Notes under the pieces: model-generated
The model's input: the letters and a program-made list of their open reading frames with translations, nothing else
Database searches by the model: none
Told to the model about the DNA's origin: nothing
Assembly: GCA_008682415.1 (NCBI GenBank)
Contig: VANK01000015.1
Location: forward strand, 1-64,000
Length of the DNA: 64,000 bases
DNA from: Acidobacteria bacterium AB60
GTDB lineage: Bacteria > Acidobacteriota > Terriglobia > Terriglobales > Acidobacteriaceae
Direction of reading: 5' to 3'
Shown: in pieces, positions 1 through 8,072 of the stretch
Layout of the letters: each line of letters begins with the position of its first letter
How positions within the stretch are numbered: the first letter of the stretch is position 1
Translations under genes and position numbers: made by a program

Positions 1-23
1 AGCCCCTGCCCCCCCAAACCCCT

Positions 24-83
24 GTCATTCTGAGCGAAGCCGGTGCGCAGCACCGGCGCAGTCGAAGAACCCGCAGTTGCTCT
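24..83 (+). repeat. Copy 1 of a ~92-bp hairpin repeat family, left of the GIY-YIG gene
   Basis: The copy starts with GTCATTCTGAGCGAAGCC, contains the hairpin GCCGGTGC-GCA-GCACCGGC and ends near AGTTGCTCT. The same unit recurs at 565-840 in this orientation and at 49319-49662 inverted. It is non-coding; frames open through it are artefacts. Similar GAGCG...CGAAGAA repeats are common between genes in acidobacteria and other phyla (general knowledge). Confidence 0.85.
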
Positions 84-149
84 CCACCTGACCTTTCAAT
101 TGCGTCCCACATCACAGCTCCACCTTCTACCCTCTCCTACCATCACCTC

Positions 150-488
150 ATGCACGAAGGCCTCTATTACACCTACATCATGGCCAGCCGCAGCCGCACC
201 CTCTACGTCGGAGTCACCGGCAACCTCTACAAACGCGTCTTCCAGCACAAATGGAAAGAGCACGACGGCTTCGCCGCTCGCTACAACTGTGACCGTTTGG
301 TCTGGTTTGAGCGATATCAGGATGTAGGCCTTGCCATCGCCCGCGAGACGCAACTCAAAGGCTGGAGACGTTCGAAGAAGATCGCTCTTATTCAATCCAT
401 GAATCCCGCATGGGTCGATCTCAGCCGCGAGTGGTACGAGTACGAACCCGCCGACTACCGCCGTGCTCTCGATCGCATGAACACTTAA
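150..488 (+). CDS. GIY-YIG nuclease superfamily protein (small, single domain)
   Basis: A 112-residue protein made almost wholly of one GIY-YIG domain. The motif appears as YTYIM near residue 9 and YVGVT near residue 20, followed by the conserved RVFQHK segment, a conserved Arg/Glu part (IARETQLKGW) and the NPAWVDLS end. This matches the stand-alone UvrC-N-like endonucleases of about 90-110 aa; their biological role is unknown. The family fold predicts metal-dependent DNA cleavage. It stands alone, bracketed by repeat copies at 24-83 and 565-840, which suggests the nuclease and the repeat may be linked (inference). The ATG at 150 has only a weak upstream ribosome site. Confidence 0.85.
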   Translation: MHEGLYYTYIMASRSRTLYVGVTGNLYKRVFQHKWKEHDGFAARYNCDRLVWFERYQDVGLAIARETQLKGWRRSKKIALIQSMNPAWVDLSREWYEYEPADYRRALDRMNT

Positions 489-564
489 CCCCGCTCGTCC
501 CAAAACCTGCCAACCACCCCCAAACCCTCTCATCCCCCAAACCCCTGTCACCCACAAAACCCCT

Positions 565-840
565 GTCATTCTGAGCGAAGCCGGTGCGCAGCACCGGCGT
601 AGTCGAAGAACCCGCAGTTGCTCTTGCCTTTTGCTCTTTCACCACCCCCCAACCCATGTCATTCTGAGCGAGCCGGTGCGCAGCACCGGCGTAGTCGAAG
701 AACCCGCAGTTGCTCTTGCCTTTTGCTCTTTCACCACCCCCCAACCCATGTCATTCTGAGCGAGCCGGTGCGCAGCACCGGCGCAGTCGAAGAACCCGCA
801 GTTGCTCTTGCCTTTCCACTCCCCAAACCCTGTCATTCTG
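565..840 (+). repeat. Tandem array of the ~92-bp hairpin repeat (three full copies and one stub)
   Basis: Copies begin at 565, 658 and 750 (spacing 93 and 92 bp), with a stub at 832-840 that runs into unrelated sequence. Each full copy carries the GCCGGTGC/GCACCGGC hairpin, then AGTCGAAGAACCCGCAGTTG and a pyrimidine-rich spacer. The copies at 658 and 750 share a 2-bp deletion (GAGCGAGCC instead of GAGCGAAGCC), so one probably arose from the other by local duplication. Confidence 0.9.
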
Positions 841-891
841 GCCGGAATGCCCGGTCCTGCTCGGGCAAATCGGATCGATTCACTCTATTTA

Positions 892-935
892 CTACATATG
901 AGGTACGATTTTGCCACGAAATATTGGCGAAAGTG
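892..935 (+). repeat. Dispersed ~44-bp element, copy A
   Basis: Starts CTACATATGAGGTACGATTT and ends TTGGCGAAAGTG. A second copy at 46966-47009 matches at 34 of 44 positions by hand alignment. Both copies lie in gene-free sequence. Function unknown. Confidence 0.6.
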
Positions 936-1118
936 TACCCCTGCCGCCGCCCGGCTGTCACCAATCTGGCCCGGCCGGCTCCAATATCAGCCAGGAATCC
1001 ACCCTTCCCCCCGCGCTCCCCTTTCCGGATCGATTCGCTCCAAATGCGTGTCAAGAGCGCTCGCTGTGGAAAACCGACGTAACCCGCACGAAACAAACCG
1101 AAAATAAAGTTTCGAAAT

Positions 1119-1250
1119 GTTGGGGGCTAATTCCCGCGTCCTGCCATACTCAAAATAGAGATCCAGAAAGCCTCACCCAACTGTCTGTCCCGGGGCGTGC
1201 CCGGAAAGGGCCCCTGAAGGCTCTCAACCATCCCTGTGGGCCTTTCTTTT
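1119..1250 (+). ncRNA. Possible structured RNA ending in a terminator-like hairpin
   Basis: GTTGGG (1119-1124) can pair with CCCAAC (1176-1181). CCGGG (1190-1194) can pair with CCCGG (1200-1204). GAAAGGGCCC (1204-1213) faces GGGCCTTTC (1238-1246), followed by TTTT. This could be a small RNA with an intrinsic terminator or chance structure in GC-rich DNA. No known RNA family was recognised. Confidence 0.25.
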
Positions 1251-1576
1251 CGCCGTTTCCGCCGTGGCAGCCGTACCGCCAGACAGGTGCAGGCCCGCCA
1301 AGTCACCACTGCCAACCCCTCCGGGGACAGCCGGAGCGGCCCGTTGTAAACCGTTACATGTGCACTGCATCACATTGCGGTCGCCAACAAACCTAAGTCG
1401 CTGATCAGAAATCAATTGCCCGTTTTTTTCCGAGCCGCGGCCCCTCAATAGAAACCGCGCGCCCCGGGTCGCCGCCGAACCCGCAGCGTCCATCGAAATT
1501 CTGCTACACTGATCCAAGTGCATCCACGGGATTAACGCTCCAGGCAGCCCCCGCGATGTGCGTCCGCAGTACGGTT

Positions 1577-1653
1577 CGGGGAGTGGCTCAGCCTGGTAGA
1601 GCACCTGGTTCGGGACCAGGGGGTCGGAGGTTCGAATCCTCTCTCCCCGACCA
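1577..1653 (+). tRNA. tRNA-Pro (anticodon CGG), CCA encoded
   Basis: The 7-bp acceptor stem CGGGGAG/CTCCCCG closes the molecule. The anticodon arm is CCTGG-TTCGGGA-CCAGG with anticodon CGG, the T-loop is TTCGAAT, and discriminator A is followed by an encoded CCA at 1651-1653. Its 3' 49 nt (1605-1653) are repeated at 8016-8064 with one mismatch, as expected for a gene used as an integration target. Confidence 0.95.
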
Positions 1654-1821
1654 AACAACTCAAAACAGATAGCAGGGACCGGTTTCTAGAGCCGCCCGGC
1701 CTAGCTCGCGAACCGCCGCGTATCCATTCTGAAACAGATGCTTCCGCACCTGCGTGCCGAGTTGTGGCAAGCTGGGACAAGCTGATCCCAAGCTCGAGGC
1801 GGCAAGGTCATCGGGTTCCCT

Positions 1822-4149
1822 ATGGGCATGAGGAGTCCCACATCTGAGCTGGATTCGCTGGTTCGAGAGGAACTGGCGAGAATCCTCGCGAGCCAGGAGT
1901 TTTCGAACTCGCCCTATATCCAGGATTTCCTGCGCTATATCGTCGACGCCACGCTGGAAGGCAATTCCCAGCATCTGAAGGAGTCGGTGATCGGGGTCCA
2001 CGTTTTTCAGCGCCCCATTGGGTACGACCCGAAGCTTGATCCCGCAGTGCGCATGGGGGCGCAGCGACTCAGACGCAAACTTCTCGCCTATTATGCTGCC
2101 CATCCCGGGCAGGGCCTGCAGATCGTTCTTTCGAAGGGGAGTTATGTTCCCCAATTCGTTCCGGTGGTGACTTCAGTCGCTGATGCAGCAACAGAAGACC
2201 CGGCCCTCGACGCGGAAGAGGAGATTGACTCCAGCCAAAGCGAAGCAGCGCCCGCGGTACCCGCGGCTCCGGCGCCGCGCCGCCCCGTGTCGGTCTGGCC
2301 TGCGCGCAAGCGGCTTCTGCCCGGCTTTCTGATTGCGGGCACGATTACAGTCTTTTGGCTGTCCAGGATGACCGGTCTTGTTACCCCGTTTGGGACCAGG
2401 GTGGAGTTCAACCGGGTGACGCCGTTTACATCGCTGCCTTTCGATGAGTACAACGCGACCTTTTCGCCGGATGGGAGCGAGGTGGCGTTTTCGTGGGCCG
2501 GACTGAAGGAAGGAAACCTGGACATCTACATTCAGCGGGTCGACGAGTCTTCGGCCCATCGACTCACAACGGATCCGGGACGCGATGAATTCGCCACATG
2601 GTCGCCGGACGGACGCTGGATCGCGTTTCGGCGAAATTTGAACCAGGTGATGCTGGTTTCGCCGCTCAGTGGACGTGAGCGTTCGCTGGGCAGTGCCGCA
2701 GGAGAGTATTTGGCGTGGGTGCCGGACGGGTCGGCCCTGCTGGTTCCCAAAGCGCACCCCGGCACGGATGATTATGACCTGGAGAGTATTGATATAAGCA
2801 CGGGCGAGCGCCGCGATTTCGCCCTGGACGGGCAAAGAGTGAGCGGCAGCGAGCCATTTCGTTTTTCCCCGGACGGGCGGTGGTTTGGTTACTGCGCACG
2901 GCCGGAGCAGAGCATGGAAAACGAGATTTACATCCGTCCGGTACAGAAAGGTCCTTCGGTCCGGATCACCCAGTCTCAGCGCGTCATTCAGGGTTGGACC
3001 TGGACGCCGGATGGACGCGATCTCATTTTCTCCTCGAATATCAATGGCCCCTTCGCGTTGTGGCGTATTCGGGCCGAAGCCGGCAACCACGCCGAGCTGG
3101 TTGCAGGCACCGGGCAAGACGCCCGATTTCCTGAGATGAGTTCCTACGCTGCGTCGCGGCTGGCAAAGTCGGTGACCCTGCTGGTCTACGAACGATGGCA
3201 GCGTGTGCTGAACCTGCAGAGGCGGGAAATCGCCCTCGATCGTAAAACGGGGCTGAGGCATGCCCTTCCGGCGGAGCCGCTGTTTCCTTCTACCCGGGAC
3301 GACAACTCGCCCCAGATCTCTCCCGATGGCCGATCGCTGGTCTTCATCTCCAACCGGTCCGGGTTTGACGAGATCTGGAGAGGCGACCTGGCACAGTTGG
3401 ACGATCCCGAGGTGCTGACCACTCTCGGTTCTTCCGGCCTCTACCCCCATTCTCCCCATTGGTCGCCGGACGGGAGCCGCATCGTGTTTTCCGCCACGAC
3501 AACCAGTCAGCGAACCATGTCGGGCTTCGACATCGCTCAGATTTATGTGGTTCCCGCTCAGGGCGGACGGATGCGGCCGGTCACCGCGTGGAACTCCGAA
3601 CAGAGCCACCCGGTCTGGTCCAACGACGGACGGTGGATCTATTTTGCATCGAATCGCTCGGGCACCTTCGAGATCTGGAAGATTCCTGCCGATGCTCCCG
3701 ACGCCACCCATGCACGGGACAATGGCACGCTTGCGGTGCAGGTGACCCGACACGGGGGGGCCGAGGTTCAAGTGGCCGCTGATGGGCAGACGCTGTATCT
3801 CAAGAATGACGGTTTCGGGGATGGGTCTCTCTGGGCGCTGGCTGCCGGTACAGATTCGCCTAAACAGGTTTCGGATGCGACGTCCCGGGAATGGTGGTCG
3901 GTGACGCGCGACGGTATCTATTACGTTGACGTCAGCAGGTCCGCAACCACGGCGTATCCCGCGGTCGCGCCCAAGTCCATCTACTTTCTCAATGCGCGCA
4001 CCCGGCAAGTCACAGAGGTGGGAGACATCCGCGAACGCTTCTTCTCGTTCCGCCCCGATTTCTGCGCCTCTCCGGACGGGCGGCAGATCGTCTACTCCCA
4101 GTTCGTCAACAAGAACATCGATTTGATGCTGGTGCGCGACTTTCATTGA
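1822..4149 (+). CDS. Transmembrane regulator: N-terminal cyclase/CadC-type domain plus TolB-like PD40 beta-propeller
   Basis: A 775-aa protein in three parts. Residues ~5-115 match the N-terminal domain of many proteobacterial cyclase-like and acidobacterial TolB-type regulators (features LKESVIGVHVF, YDPKLDPAVR, LSKGSYVP). One hydrophobic segment follows near residues 168-185. The rest is a beta-propeller with repeated PD40 blades (FSPDGSEVAF, WSPDGRWIAF, WTPDGRDLIF, WSNDGRWIYF). A cytoplasmic effector domain, one membrane pass and a periplasmic propeller are expected; the ligand and target are unknown. It is the first gene after tRNA-Pro inside the putative island. ATG codons at 1822 and 1828 are both possible, with no strong ribosome site. 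Confidence 0.75.
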   Translation: MGMRSPTSELDSLVREELARILASQEFSNSPYIQDFLRYIVDATLEGNSQHLKESVIGVHVFQRPIGYDPKLDPAVRMGAQRLRRKLLAYYAAHPGQGLQIVLSKGSYVPQFVPVVTSVADAATEDPALDAEEEIDSSQSEAAPAVPAAPAPRRPVSVWPARKRLLPGFLIAGTITVFWLSRMTGLVTPFGTRVEFNRVTPFTSLPFDEYNATFSPDGSEVAFSWAGLKEGNLDIYIQRVDESSAHRLTTDPGRDEFATWSPDGRWIAFRRNLNQVMLVSPLSGRERSLGSAAGEYLAWVPDGSALLVPKAHPGTDDYDLESIDISTGERRDFALDGQRVSGSEPFRFSPDGRWFGYCARPEQSMENEIYIRPVQKGPSVRITQSQRVIQGWTWTPDGRDLIFSSNINGPFALWRIRAEAGNHAELVAGTGQDARFPEMSSYAASRLAKSVTLLVYERWQRVLNLQRREIALDRKTGLRHALPAEPLFPSTRDDNSPQISPDGRSLVFISNRSGFDEIWRGDLAQLDDPEVLTTLGSSGLYPHSPHWSPDGSRIVFSATTTSQRTMSGFDIAQIYVVPAQGGRMRPVTAWNSEQSHPVWSNDGRWIYFASNRSGTFEIWKIPADAPDATHARDNGTLAVQVTRHGGAEVQVAADGQTLYLKNDGFGDGSLWALAAGTDSPKQVSDATSREWWSVTRDGIYYVDVSRSATTAYPAVAPKSIYFLNARTRQVTEVGDIRERFFSFRPDFCASPDGRQIVYSQFVNKNIDLMLVRDFH

Positions 4150-4598
4150 GCCCGCCGGAGTCCGAATGGCCCCGATTCGGGTAAACCGCTGGTGCGGATA
4201 CACCCGGCCCAGGTAAACCGTGTCCATCGCTCTCGCGCTGAGGGCGATCTCCGGACGCCCGATGCTCTGGGCAGCACTGGAAAAAATCTATCTTTTCTCT
4301 CTGATCAGAAAGCACTTAGCCGCCAGTTTACCCCCAGTTTACCCGCTTATACTCTGGCGGCCGGTGAATCGGACCTAGTCTCAACACAAGTTGCCCGGCT
4401 AGTTCGATCTTGACTGCCGGTCAGGTTCGCCAAACCGGTCGGGCGCAGCGGGCAGCTTTTCACACACTGAGTTCCTGCAGGGTTCAGTCGAGCTCTGCTG
4501 TCTGGGGCGCGGCCAGCTTCGGCGGCCACGCATCCGCGGCCGCATGCGCCGCCGAAGCAAACGAGCGGCACCCGTTCAGGGGTGCAAAAGGAGTGGTA
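4150..4598. other. Intergenic region before the phosphoesterase gene
   Basis: About 450 bp without a supported gene. An open frame runs into the phosphoesterase from 4410, but the signal peptide and AGGAG site place the start at 4599. A short direct repeat CAGTTTACCC lies around 4322-4342. No terminator or operator could be assigned. Confidence 0.5.
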
Positions 4599-6971
4599 AT
4601 GTCCAGTCGTTATCGCGTGATCTTGTTGAGCATTTCCGCGGCCGTCTACCTCGTACTGCTCTTAAGCGCGCCTCCGGTCCGATCGCAAAACACTCCCTAC
4701 ATTGAGTCGTATTTCACCACGATGTCTCGACCCTGCGGCACGCCGGGAAGCACTCCCTGTTACTCGGACAACTGCTCGACGTGGTGCTCGCCACCCCACA
4801 ACCGCTATGACACCAATGGCTGTCCGGCGGATCGCACCGGTGACGGGTGGATCTCAAATACGCCTATTTGGGACTGGACAGTTCCTGGCGAATATTGCGC
4901 GCTGCAGAAGCCTACAGCCTCTTTCTTCCCGGTTGAGCTTACGCTGACGCACCCACCTGACTACACCTTCTACGTCACTACCGACCTTCATTTTGGCGCG
5001 GATTATTTCCTTGGCTCGGTCCACGATGAGGACCACGCCCGCCACACCCGGGAGCTGCAAGGATTCGGGGGGAAGAACAACTGGCCGGCCGGAGCCGGAT
5101 TCGACCAAACCCAGCTCATCGACGAACCGGAGGCGGTGATCGTGAGCGGCGACCTGACGCACGACGGACTCCCCAGTGAGTTTCAGACGTTTCGTCTTCT
5201 CTGGGAGACGGGTCTATCGACGGACTCTATCAACCTGCCGGTGGCTCCGGGCTATGGTAACCACGATATGGACGATACCTGCGCGGCTAACAACTGCGCA
5301 AAACGGTTGTGGAACTATTTTGACCAGATCCTGAATGCGGGCAATGTGAATTACGACAGCGAAAGCCACAACTACTCATGGGATTGGGGCTCGCTTCATG
5401 TGGTCCAGCTCAACGCCTGGGCCGGAGACACCACCTTGGGGGACTCCCTCCACGGGTCTGGTTTTAGCTGGTTTGTGGATGATTTGGCGAAGGTCGGCAC
5501 CCAGCGCCCAATTGTTATCGTGCAGCACTTTGGGTTGGATCCGCTTTCAATGTTTGGATCCAAAACGACCATTCCGGTGGGGTGGTGGAACAGCACTGAA
5601 TGGGATGATCTAGGTCTTCCCAAAACTACGACTACGTTCACGAACGTGAAGGCGTTTCTGAAGGCGATTCAAGGCTATAACGTTGTGGCGATGTTTACCG
5701 GCCATCGGCATAGCACGGGCGCCATTTACACGACGCTTCCCAACGGTCAGTTGCTCGATGACTTGATCGGGGGAACAGGGGGCATCGATCAATGCGGCGG
5801 TAATTGGCAGGAATACCCGGATTGTGGTGGAAGAGGCGATTTCTTCGTCGTACGTTATCGCGATTACGACGCGCCCCCTAACGGCTCCCTGAATGGCAGC
5901 GGAGCCAAGTACCTCGAAGTAGCGAGCGTGGAGTGGAAGAACAATTACGGAAACCCACAGGACAATCCTCCTCCATACTTTACGAATTTCTCCAACATGT
6001 CCTCAGAGTTCTCCCACGTTGGTGCCCAGGGGCCACCGTATGCTGCTCAAAGCCAGGGCTGCCGCAAGCTGGTTTCCAACAATCTCATCGACTACTCGTC
6101 CCAAGTGATCATTTCTCCTCCCAGCGACGGGTGGGTCACGGTGACGAATATTTCCCCTTCAGTGATTTCGGGCGACCGTCTGAAGAACCCCTTGGTCCTG
6201 GAGATAAACGGCATGGATATCAACGGCGGCTCTGGGTATACCACTGCGCCTCTCGATCTTGGCGGCACAGGAGGAGAGGCGACCAACGCTTCCGGCGAAT
6301 CCTTTGTGGATCGATGCGCCGGAACCGAACTCGTACAAACCCAGACATTTCCCTACTTCGCCTACTCTTCAAGGTACTCTCGTCAGCAGTCGGGACAGAC
6401 GACAACGGGCCTCAATGTTCCACAGAATACCGACGGGACCTACAGCATGGACGCACCGAACGTGTATCTGATTTCCGATGCGGTGGTTTTCCGCCCCGGA
6501 AACAGTATGAAGTTTCATCTCGGGTTCCCTGTAGGAGCCAATCCGACACTTCGTTTCTTGAGTGTGGGACGGGATATGCTGGTGCCCCAAACTGGTAACG
6601 TCTCGCTTTCCAAGTCACGCCGGACAGCGATCGTCCCTCTTTCGCTGTTGAGTGGAAAAGCCGAAACGATTTCGGCGGTCTCGAACAGTTCGTGGCTTAT
6701 CGTCAAGCTATCTTCGGCCACCACCCCTGCAAGACTCACGCTCGAAACCGCCTTCGATCCTCCGGCAGGTTCAGTGGCTTCCGTACAGCTTGACCTCTCC
6801 AATCACGCGGTGACCACGCAGCACATCATCGTTACCTTCGGAGGTAATGCAAACGCCGCGACCGAGCCGGGGAGCCTACCCCCCACTCTCAACGCGCAAA
6901 TCCCACACTCCCCGGAAATGTCGACGATTCTCCCGACCGCCAGAGAGAATTTGCCGGCAGCCGCGGATTGA
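4599..6971 (+). CDS. Secreted calcineurin-like metallophosphoesterase
   Basis: A 790-aa exported protein. The ATG at 4599 has AAAAGGAG just upstream and begins a clear signal peptide (residues 1-30, hydrophobic ISAAVYLVLLLSAPP). A cysteine-rich stretch follows (~residues 45-75). The binuclear metal-site motifs appear in order: TDLHFG, SGDLTHDG, GYGNHDMDD, VQHFG and GHRHS. The C-terminal ~300 residues are beta-rich and unassigned. Calcineurin-like enzymes hydrolyse phosphomono- or diesters; the substrate cannot be read here. Composition is lower in GC than neighbours (30/60 and 33/60 in two samples), fitting an acquired gene. Confidence 0.85.
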   Translation: MSSRYRVILLSISAAVYLVLLLSAPPVRSQNTPYIESYFTTMSRPCGTPGSTPCYSDNCSTWCSPPHNRYDTNGCPADRTGDGWISNTPIWDWTVPGEYCALQKPTASFFPVELTLTHPPDYTFYVTTDLHFGADYFLGSVHDEDHARHTRELQGFGGKNNWPAGAGFDQTQLIDEPEAVIVSGDLTHDGLPSEFQTFRLLWETGLSTDSINLPVAPGYGNHDMDDTCAANNCAKRLWNYFDQILNAGNVNYDSESHNYSWDWGSLHVVQLNAWAGDTTLGDSLHGSGFSWFVDDLAKVGTQRPIVIVQHFGLDPLSMFGSKTTIPVGWWNSTEWDDLGLPKTTTTFTNVKAFLKAIQGYNVVAMFTGHRHSTGAIYTTLPNGQLLDDLIGGTGGIDQCGGNWQEYPDCGGRGDFFVVRYRDYDAPPNGSLNGSGAKYLEVASVEWKNNYGNPQDNPPPYFTNFSNMSSEFSHVGAQGPPYAAQSQGCRKLVSNNLIDYSSQVIISPPSDGWVTVTNISPSVISGDRLKNPLVLEINGMDINGGSGYTTAPLDLGGTGGEATNASGESFVDRCAGTELVQTQTFPYFAYSSRYSRQQSGQTTTGLNVPQNTDGTYSMDAPNVYLISDAVVFRPGNSMKFHLGFPVGANPTLRFLSVGRDMLVPQTGNVSLSKSRRTAIVPLSLLSGKAETISAVSNSSWLIVKLSSATTPARLTLETAFDPPAGSVASVQLDLSNHAVTTQHIIVTFGGNANAATEPGSLPPTLNAQIPHSPEMSTILPTARENLPAAAD

Positions 6972-7338
6972 CGCCTTCCGAAATTGTTGCCCACCGCCGA
7001 GCAGTTATCAGTACGTCTAGTGCGTTCTCTGTCCGGGAGCTCAGGCCCATGTGAACAGTGAGCGTGGCCAGGATCATCAATGGTCCCAAGTCTTGCCGTC
7101 CCATGGTGATGCTGCGTCTGGCTCTGCAACCGTCACCTTGATCCGGTGAATCTGCTGATCCCATCCTTTGCCGGGTGCTGCGCGACTGCGCCCGGCAGAG
7201 AATTCCCGTTTTCCCAGGAAGCTCGCGCCCGCCTCAGGCGCAACTGACTGACTGCCCACGGCAAGCTGTGGTCCGCTTGAGGGCAAAACGAGAACTCTTT
7301 CAACCCGGCGGACCTGCTTCGCCAGATTGGAGCACTCG
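6972..7338. other. Intergenic region without recognisable features
   Basis: About 370 bp between the phosphoesterase and the acyltransferase. Open frames here are short and unsupported. I see no terminator with a T-tract and no convincing promoter. Confidence 0.5.
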
Positions 7339-7989
7339 ATGCACACCCATGTCTGCAACCCTGTGGTCCGACTCGCAAATACTGCCGTCCTGCGCGATAC
7401 CGCTTTCCATTTGCGGTATCAGGTCTACATCGAAGAAAAGGGCTGGACGAACAGCCATGCCGACCATCGCAACCGGACCCTCTCCGAACCGTTGGACGAG
7501 ACAGGCAAAATCTGGGTCGCCCTGTGCAACGGCAGGTGCATCGGCACCCTGCGGAGCAACTTGTTCTCAGAATGCTACGCGGCCTCGTACGGGATCCTGT
7601 ACGATCTGGAATCCTTGAACGAGGACGGTACCGCCGCGTTACTCACCAATTTTGCTGTTGATTCAAGCCATCGGAATCTGCGGACCGCGATGACTCTCGT
7701 CAGAGCTACATTTGGCGAGGGCATTCGTCAGGGAGTGCAGACCGCCCTGTTGGACTGTGAACCTCAACTTGTGCCGTTCTATCGATGGCTGGGTTTCGAA
7801 GTGCACAAGGATCATGTGGCACATCCCGAATATGGACCGGGCGTTTGTATGAAGATGAACGTGGAACGGTGGACGGAACGTTTCCATGCTGCGTATCTCA
7901 CGCACGTACGGAAACTTGGGTCCAATCTGGGTTCATTCGCTGGCGAATATCGCGGTGAAAGACGGGTGGAACACGCAGAACAAAGCTGA
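7339..7989 (+). CDS. GNAT-fold N-acyltransferase (autoinducer-synthase / FeeM-like)
   Basis: A 216-aa protein. LRYQVYIEEKGW near residues 28-39 resembles the start of the acyl-homoserine-lactone synthase, exosortase-associated acyltransferase and FeeM N-acyl amino acid synthase group within the GNAT superfamily. LLTNFAVDSSHRN and PFYRWLGFEVH fit strand 4 and the C-terminal GNAT core. Such enzymes join an acyl chain to an amino group; the substrate is not identifiable here. ATG 7339 is preferred over TTG 7327 because GGAG lies 6-7 nt before it. It is the last gene before the tRNA-Pro fragment and is relatively AT-rich (31/60 GC in one sample). Confidence 0.7.
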   Translation: MHTHVCNPVVRLANTAVLRDTAFHLRYQVYIEEKGWTNSHADHRNRTLSEPLDETGKIWVALCNGRCIGTLRSNLFSECYAASYGILYDLESLNEDGTAALLTNFAVDSSHRNLRTAMTLVRATFGEGIRQGVQTALLDCEPQLVPFYRWLGFEVHKDHVAHPEYGPGVCMKMNVERWTERFHAAYLTHVRKLGSNLGSFAGEYRGERRVEHAEQS

Positions 7990-8015
7990 ACGAGAACAGG
8001 GTAGTAGATCAGTTG

Positions 8016-8064
8016 CTGGTTCGGGACCAGGGGGTCGGAGGTTCGAATCTTCTCTCCCCGACCA
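8016..8064 (+). repeat. 3' fragment of tRNA-Pro (putative attachment-site duplicate)
   Basis: 49 bp from CTGGTTCGGGACCAG through the terminal CCA are identical to 1605-1653 except C1639/T8050. The acceptor 5' strand and D arm are absent, so it cannot fold as a tRNA. A complete tRNA at one end and a bare 3' fragment at the other is the usual footprint of site-specific integration into a tRNA 3' end. Confidence 0.85.
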
Positions 8065-8072
8065 TCTTCGCG

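Larger units (their letters stand above)
489..1576. other. Gene-poor stretch with repeats and a possible structured RNA
   Basis: About 1.1 kb without a convincing gene. It holds three tandem repeat copies (565-835), a truncated fourth (832-840), a dispersed element (892-935) and a stretch with nested inverted repeats ending in a T-rich tract (1119-1250). Frames open here are low-complexity and change register with the repeats, so I do not call any as genes. Confidence 0.7.

Noticed and set aside
565..840. Short proteins encoded in the tandem repeats
   Set aside because: Frames carry the repeat unit in several registers on both strands, a repeat artefact without ribosome sites.
2173..4227. 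Minus-strand open frame of 684 codons opposite the propeller regulator
   Set aside because: Antisense shadow; the plus strand has repeated PD40 blades, and the minus translation has no motif.
8016..8064. A second tRNA-Pro gene
   Set aside because: Only anticodon arm to CCA are present; there is no D arm or 5' acceptor strand.
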